DNA of 64,000 nt from Shewanella algidipiscicola. GTDB taxonomy: Bacteria > Pseudomonadota > Gammaproteobacteria > Enterobacterales > Shewanellaceae. The stretch is from NCBI RefSeq assembly GCF_003605125.1, contig NZ_QPQT01000009.1:124001-188000 (forward strand), given 5' to 3'. The first letter of the stretch is position 1, and every line of letters starts with the position of its first letter. Shown piece after piece: positions 59,482 to 64,000 of the stretch. Under the pieces are notes generated by a model. It saw nothing but the letters and a program-made list of their open reading frames with translations, did no database searches and was not told where the DNA came from. Made by a program: the position numbers and the translations under genes.

Positions 59482-59506
59482 AACGCCAGCACTGCACTGG
59501 CGTTTT
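59482..59506 (+). terminator. Terminator after the lpxL gene
   Basis: The stem AACGCCAG/CTGGCGTT is followed by a short T run. It begins ten bases after the stop codon. Confidence 0.75.
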
Positions 59507-59746
59507 GATTGCTACCCGCTGCGAGTCACCTCCCATAATCACTTTGCATCGCAAAGAGCTGCACACTCAACGCCTCCCGGTGGCCCTTTTACTCTGGTCG
59601 ATAACCCATGTTGTGGTCACTCAAAACAGCGAACCATCTAAGACAATTTATCTCACTTACAGGCAAGCATGCTAAACGGGCCCCATTCGATTATTGTCAT
59701 AATATGCTGATATACTGATGCTATTGGTCAATAACCCACAGCGTTT

Positions 59747-60883
59747 ATGTCACTCTCTCCACGCCAACGATTCGCCCAATTACAAAATGAAGCCCATTTT
59801 GTCGATGATCCCCACCAGCGAGCCGCCATCGAGCAGTTAGAGCGCGTGTATCAACAACTCCACAGCCAAACGCCGCACATTAAAGGCCTCTATCTATGGG
59901 GAAGTGTCGGCCGCGGTAAGACCATGTTGATGGATCTCTTTTGCCAGAGCCTACCCACTAAGGTGCCACTTAGACTGCACTTTCATCGTTTTATGGCGCG
60001 AATTCATCAAGAGATGCGAGTAGAGCATGGCCAGCAAAACCCGTTAGAGCGGATTGCCCAGCGCCTCGCTAAGCAGTGCAAGGTTATCTGTTTCGATGAG
60101 TTTTTTGTTGCCGATATTGGCGATGCGATGATTTTAGGCAAGCTGTTTGAGGCCTTATTTCGCCGCGGTATCGTGCTGGTTGCGACCTCCAATAAGCCCA
60201 TCGACAAGCTGTATGAAAACGGTTTAGCTCGCGACCGTTTTTTACCTACCATCGACCTGCTCAATGAGCATACTCAAGCGTTCCATCTTAACGGCCCGCT
60301 CGATCATCGTTTGCGGCAATTAACTTATCAACAAACCTACTTTTACGACCATGCTGCTCGGTTTGACGCACTGTTTCAACAACTGTGTGATGACTCTGAG
60401 GTACAAACCCAGCCTCTCGAGATTTTAGGTCGACAGATCCCGGTGATAAAACGCACCCGCAGCACAGTTTGGCTAAGCTTCGATGCCCTCTGTGATGGGC
60501 CGCGATCTCAACTGGACTATATTGAGCTAGCCAGTTGTTATCGCACTATTTTACTCAGCGACATTCCGCCGCTGGGCGGAACGCCGCGCTCATGGATTCG
60601 CGCTCGGGGTACCGAAGATGGCGCACTGCCCACTCAAGCTGGCGAGCGGCAGTTACACTACGCAGCCAATGACGATCCTGCGCGGCGCTTTATCGCTCTG
60701 GTCGATGAGCTTTACGATCAACAAGTTCAGCTGTATTTACATGCCGCTCTGCCACTGGAGCAGCTTTATACCCCAGGGGCATTGGCCTTTGAGTTTCAGC
60801 GTACCCAGAGTCGGCTGATTGAAATGCAATCGCGGCAATATTTAACCGCTACACTTACCGCTGCCGATAATAGCGATCACTAG
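59747..60883 (+). CDS. zapE: Cell-division ATPase ZapE (AFG1-like)
   Basis: ZapE is an AFG1-family P-loop ATPase that interacts with FtsZ late in division in E. coli. The 378-residue protein has Walker A LWGSVGRGKTMLMDLFC, Walker B VICFDEFFVADIGDAM and TSNKPIDKLYENGLARDRFLP (sensor region). RLHFHRFMARIHQEM is the family marker between them. The fetB-like gene starts nine bases after its stop, so the two may be co-transcribed. Confidence 0.94.
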   Translation: MSLSPRQRFAQLQNEAHFVDDPHQRAAIEQLERVYQQLHSQTPHIKGLYLWGSVGRGKTMLMDLFCQSLPTKVPLRLHFHRFMARIHQEMRVEHGQQNPLERIAQRLAKQCKVICFDEFFVADIGDAMILGKLFEALFRRGIVLVATSNKPIDKLYENGLARDRFLPTIDLLNEHTQAFHLNGPLDHRLRQLTYQQTYFYDHAARFDALFQQLCDDSEVQTQPLEILGRQIPVIKRTRSTVWLSFDALCDGPRSQLDYIELASCYRTILLSDIPPLGGTPRSWIRARGTEDGALPTQAGERQLHYAANDDPARRFIALVDELYDQQVQLYLHAALPLEQLYTPGALAFEFQRTQSRLIEMQSRQYLTATLTAADNSDH

Positions 60884-60892
60884 AGACGCGAT

Positions 60893-61681
60893 ATGCAAGC
60901 CACCATTGATATCACTTGGTTAGATTTAGCACTGTTTATGTTACTGCTCAGCATTCCTGTGGCCATTAGTCATTGGCTACAGCTGGGGATCGGCCGAGAT
61001 ATCGGTATTGCGGTACTGCGCATGACGTTGCAGCTTTTGTTGGTCGGTATCTACTTACAATTTTTATTCGATCTTAATAGCGTCTGGCTTAACTTGACGT
61101 GGTTAGCCACCATGATATTGATTGGCGCCAGCGCGATTCTAAGCGGGGCCAAATTGCCTAAACGGCTGCTGTTTTTGCCCATATTGACAAGTATAACCCT
61201 GTCGTTACTGCCTGTGCTGGCCATTTTACTACTTGGGTTACTGCAGCCTACGCCCACCTATAGCGCCCAATATTTAATCCCACTGGCGGGCATGTTGTTA
61301 GGCAATAGCCTCAGCGGCAATATTGTTGCCCTGCAGCGTCTATTCAGTGCCCTAGCGGAAAATCGCAGTGAATATGAGGGTCGCCTAGCCCTAGGGGCAC
61401 GGCCGAAACAAGCGTCAATGCCCTTCGTGCAATCTGCACTAAAACAATCACTTGCACCAATTTTAGCGTCTATGGCCACAACCGGACTAGTGACACTTCC
61501 CGGCATGATGACAGGGCAAATTCTCGGCGGTAGCGATCCCATGCTAGCGGTTAAATATCAACTGATTATCTTGTTGGCTATCTTTGTCGTACTCAGTGTA
61601 TGTGTTACAACCAGCTTACTACTCTCAGTGCGAGTAGTCCTTAATCCAAGTGGCAAACTACTGATAAATAAGACCAACTAA
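60893..61681 (+). CDS. fetB: FetB-like ABC transporter permease (UPF0014)
   Basis: A 262-residue membrane protein with six or seven helices (LDLALFMLLLSIPVAIS, LRMTLQLLLVGIYLQFLFDL, IILLAIFVVLSVCV). The conserved UPF0014 element GNSLSGNIVALQRL lies mid-protein, followed by the EGRLALGARPKQA loop, a cytoplasmic coupling segment. In E. coli FetB works with the ATPase FetA in iron export and peroxide resistance. Here no FetA-like ATPase is next to it; the upstream gene is zapE and the downstream gene faces the other way. Confidence 0.88.
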   Translation: MQATIDITWLDLALFMLLLSIPVAISHWLQLGIGRDIGIAVLRMTLQLLLVGIYLQFLFDLNSVWLNLTWLATMILIGASAILSGAKLPKRLLFLPILTSITLSLLPVLAILLLGLLQPTPTYSAQYLIPLAGMLLGNSLSGNIVALQRLFSALAENRSEYEGRLALGARPKQASMPFVQSALKQSLAPILASMATTGLVTLPGMMTGQILGGSDPMLAVKYQLIILLAIFVVLSVCVTTSLLLSVRVVLNPSGKLLINKTN

Positions 61682-61682
61682 A

Positions 61683-62456
61683 CTAACGGTATTTACTGAC
61701 TATGTTTTCATATTCGGTTAATCCATTGGCTTGCACAGTGCTTTTCACCTGATCTATACCTTGCTGCAGCTTTTGGCGCAATACTGGGTCACTATCCTTA
61801 CTAAAGGCATAATAAAGCTGACTATCTTTGAGGGTATAAACCACCTCAAAATCATCGGCATTTAAGCCAGCATGTTTGATTAACCAACGACCGACTAACT
61901 CATCATATGCCCATAAATCGATCCGTTTTAACTCAAGCATTTTTACTAAGTAACGCGCGTTATGTGCCCTGTGGATCTGGTCTTTATTCACGCCAAGGGC
62001 CAACAGTGATTGCTCGCCAATATCATCTCGAATAACACCGATATTATATTGCTTAAGCTGGCTCTGTTGCGTTATTTTCAGCTGCCTAGACTTTGACGCA
62101 AATAACACGATCCTAGTAGCCGAAATAGGCCCTACCCACTCAAATGTAGACTCACGATAAGCCGTACGTGTCATAGAAAACAACACGGTATCTTTGCCTA
62201 TTCTTGTCAGTTTATAACCTCGAGCCCACGGCACGAGCTGGATCTGGCTAGGGTCAAATTCAGTCTCAAATTTAGACACGGCGGCATCGAGCAGATCGAC
62301 AGCGATCCCTGTCAGTTGATAATTATCACGATAGTTATAAGGGGGATAAGATTCGGTAAAATAAGTGAGATGGGACAAGTTATTAGCGAAAGTAACTGTC
62401 CCAATACAAGAATATAAACAAACCGTAAATAGAGTCGCAAAGCGCAATCTGGTCAC
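61683..62456 (-). CDS. Periplasmic solute-binding protein, family 3
   Basis: A 257-residue exported protein. The signal peptide (TLFTVCLYSCIGTVTFA) leads into NLSHLTYFTESYPPYNYRDNYQLTGIAVDLLDA, the typical amino-acid-type SBP_bac_3 opening. GRIGK-type hinge elements and RIDLWAYDELVGRWLI follow. It lacks adjacent permease and ATPase genes. Such orphan proteins in Shewanella-like genomes can act as sensors or feed other transporters. The stop lies one base past the stop of the FetB-like gene, tail to tail. Confidence 0.8.
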   Translation of the reverse strand: MTRLRFATLFTVCLYSCIGTVTFANNLSHLTYFTESYPPYNYRDNYQLTGIAVDLLDAAVSKFETEFDPSQIQLVPWARGYKLTRIGKDTVLFSMTRTAYRESTFEWVGPISATRIVLFASKSRQLKITQQSQLKQYNIGVIRDDIGEQSLLALGVNKDQIHRAHNARYLVKMLELKRIDLWAYDELVGRWLIKHAGLNADDFEVVYTLKDSQLYYAFSKDSDPVLRQKLQQGIDQVKSTVQANGLTEYENIVSKYR

Positions 62457-62517
62457 ATAGAGATACCGCTAGATAATGGTAAATTTCAGTGTAGCAGACT
62501 GAGAAAAAAGCAACCTA

Positions 62518-64000
62518 TTACTCATCACCCCCCAAGATCTGCTGATAAATATCGACCACACCTTGTGTATGCGACTCGACCAATTCAATAGGGAGCTTGC
62601 CACTCTGCTGTTGCAGTGTTAGGTGATGACTCTCATCTCGAAGATAACAATAGGCCTGAGTTAAATGCTGTGCACTAAGATGCGGCAACAGCTCAAGTTC
62701 CGATAACGTCTCAAATATACGGACATTATCAGACCAGGTCGCTAACTCTGGATGGGTATGGGTATGCGCTAAGACCAGATATTGGGCGATAAACTCAATA
62801 TCGGCAATGCCGCCGGGGCTCTGTTTTAAATCGAAATAACCCGGTTCGACCTTCAGCAGATGGTCGCGCATTTTCTGGCGCATTTCACGCACCTCTTTCG
62901 CCAGCTGAATATGGTCGCGAGCCATGGCCAGTACGTCGCGGCGCAGCTCACTAAAACGCACCGCTAAGGCATTATCACCAAACAAGAATCGCGCACGGAC
63001 TAAGGCTTGATGCTCCCAGGTCCAAGCTTCCTCTTGTTGATAACGGCCAAAATACTCAATTTCACTCACCAGTAAACCCGATGCTCCCGAGGGACGCAGG
63101 CGCATATCCACTTCGTATAGTTCACCCGAGGTGGTTCGAGTCGAAAACAGATGTAGCACACGCTGGGCCAGCTTTAAGTAAAAGTGGCCGATATCCACAG
63201 GGCGATCACCATTGGTTTGGCTACTCTGTGGGTATTTTTCACGGCTATAGTCATGCAAAAACACTAAATCGAGATCTGAACCATAACCAAGTTCTATGCC
63301 ACCAGCTTTACCATAACCTATCACGGCAAAACCCATCTGATCGCCTTGTAGGTGGGGCGGCACCCCATGGCGCGCCACCACTTGTTGCCATGCCTGCTGA
63401 ATCACCTGCTCGATGATCGCCTCAGCCAAAAATGTGAGATGATCGCTCACCTGCATCACAGGCAGTACACCGGTAACATCGGCGGCGGCAATTTTTAATT
63501 GCTGCGACAATTTAAACTGCCGCAAGGCTTCCATTTGCTGCTCCATATCGTCTTCGGGAACCCGCAGTAAATATTGGCGTAATTCACTGGGGTAATCGTC
63601 GAGCGATGTGGTGTCATACAGCTGCGATGGATCGATAAGCTCATCAAGCAACATGGGAAATTTAGCTAACTGCTGGGCAATCCATGGGCTGGCCAAACAC
63701 AGGCTTACCAATTGCTGGCGCGCGCCGGGATTTTCAAACAACAGCTCTAAATAGGTGGTACGAGTCAAAATTTGATCCAGTACCTTAGAGACAGGTGTAA
63801 AGGCCTTCGAGGGCGCCGCAAGATGGGTGAATTCCTGCAACAGCAGAGGCATTAATTTGTCTAATGTATCTCGTCCGCGTGGGCCTATGGTGCGCTTGGC
63901 GACTGTCTCGCGCCAACTTTTTAATGCTGGCCATAAAGCGCGATCGGCAATGCTTTGCTCTTCCATCAAACTGTGCGCATCGTCATCGTCTTGCACATTC
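62518..64000 (-). CDS. glnE: Glutamine synthetase adenylyltransferase/adenylyl-removing enzyme, C-terminal part only
   Basis: GlnE attaches AMP to and removes it from glutamine synthetase in response to nitrogen status. About 494 codons are in view and the 5' half lies beyond the window edge. The visible sequence covers the linker ([27 protein letters not shown]) and the C-terminal nucleotidyltransferase domain. The active-site [23 protein letters not shown] holds the paired metal-binding Asp residues, and [13 protein letters not shown] the third. A Met near 63996 is internal, not the start. The full protein is normally around 950 residues. It ends in [14 protein letters not shown]. Confidence 0.94.
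   Translation of the reverse strand, partial: NVQDDDDAHSLMEEQSIADRALWPALKSWRETVAKRTIGPRGRDTLDKLMPLLLQEFTHLAAPSKAFTPVSKVLDQILTRTTYLELLFENPGARQQLVSLCLASPWIAQQLAKFPMLLDELIDPSQLYDTTSLDDYPSELRQYLLRVPEDDMEQQMEALRQFKLSQQLKIAAADVTGVLPVMQVSDHLTFLAEAIIEQVIQQAWQQVVARHGVPPHLQGDQMGFAVIGYGKAGGIELGYGSDLDLVFLHDYSREKYPQSSQTNGDRPVDIGHFYLKLAQRVLHLFSTRTTSGELYEVDMRLRPSGASGLLVSEIEYFGRYQQEEAWTWEHQALVRARFLFGDNALAVRFSELRRDVLAMARDHIQLAKEVREMRQKMRDHLLKVEPGYFDLKQSPGGIADIEFIAQYLVLAHTHTHPELATWSDNVRIFETLSELELLPHLSAQHLTQAYCYLRDESHHLTLQQQSGKLPIELVESHTQGVVDIYQQILGGDE

Overview
The window looks like a chromosomal stretch from a Shewanella-type gammaproteobacterium. This is inferred from gene content and protein resemblance, since no database search was possible. 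Pointers are the order djlA-murU-amgK / lptD-surA-pdxA-rsmA-apaG-apaH, the run folA / yjjB-yjjP-like / obg-rpmA-rplU / ispB / mdh / argR, a DyP peroxidase beside an FbpABC iron importer, a three-gene pnt transhydrogenase, and several small proteins of families common in Shewanella (DUF3718, DUF3010, DUF5610, TIGR03899). Base composition looks moderate and even. I see no prophage, plasmid, integron, CRISPR array, tRNA or rRNA gene.

Layout. 1-3.0 kb: the start of a soluble two-PAS chemotaxis-type receptor (cut by the window edge), then a DUF3302 / HlyD-like membrane pair. 3.2-6.2 kb: purT, a D-2-hydroxyacid dehydrogenase and an outer-membrane barrel protein. 6.3-15.8 kb: envelope and maintenance genes, with djlA, murU and amgK (cell-wall sugar salvage) divergent from lptD, surA, pdxA, rsmA, apaG and apaH. 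15.9-19.1 kb: a membrane chemoreceptor, a DUF3718 protein and folA. 19.2-25.5 kb: a two-part ThrE-like exporter, obg, rpmA, rplU, ispB, mdh and argR with an ARG box. 25.9-30.9 kb: DyP peroxidase and fbpC-fbpB-fbpA under a near-consensus Fur box. 31.1-36.8 kb: small proteins of unknown function, a ferredoxin-NADP reductase, a DUF5610 protein and an Atm1-like ABC exporter. 36.9-41.7 kb: aroG, a MITE-like element, a cytochrome b561-like protein, hemG, a TIGR03899 protein and cobA. 42.0-47.4 kb: phospholipase A, an S41-like protein without the serine nucleophile, an exported peroxiredoxin, a DUF3010 protein and a large exported protein of unknown function. 48-52.3 kb: cysJIH. 52.6-55.5 kb: the pnt operon. 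55.8-64 kb: a small unknown protein, a HELGH metallopeptidase-like protein overlapping hldE, an LpxL-type acyltransferase, zapE, a FetB-like permease, a family-3 solute-binding protein and the 3' half of glnE.

How it works together. Much of the window serves the cell envelope: LPS transport and lipid A/core synthesis (lptD, surA, hldE, lpxL), outer-membrane phospholipid turnover (pldA) and peptidoglycan recycling (amgK-murU). A second theme is iron, heme and sulfur: fbpABC, DyP, hemG, cobA (siroheme) and cysJIH, whose sulfite reductase needs siroheme. A third is redox supply: pnt, fpr and mdh. I did not find a clearly new multi-gene system. The best leads are the S41-like pseudo-protease between pldA and a peroxiredoxin, the HELGH protein coupled to hldE, the 269-bp repeat element, and small ORFs of 47 to 69 codons.
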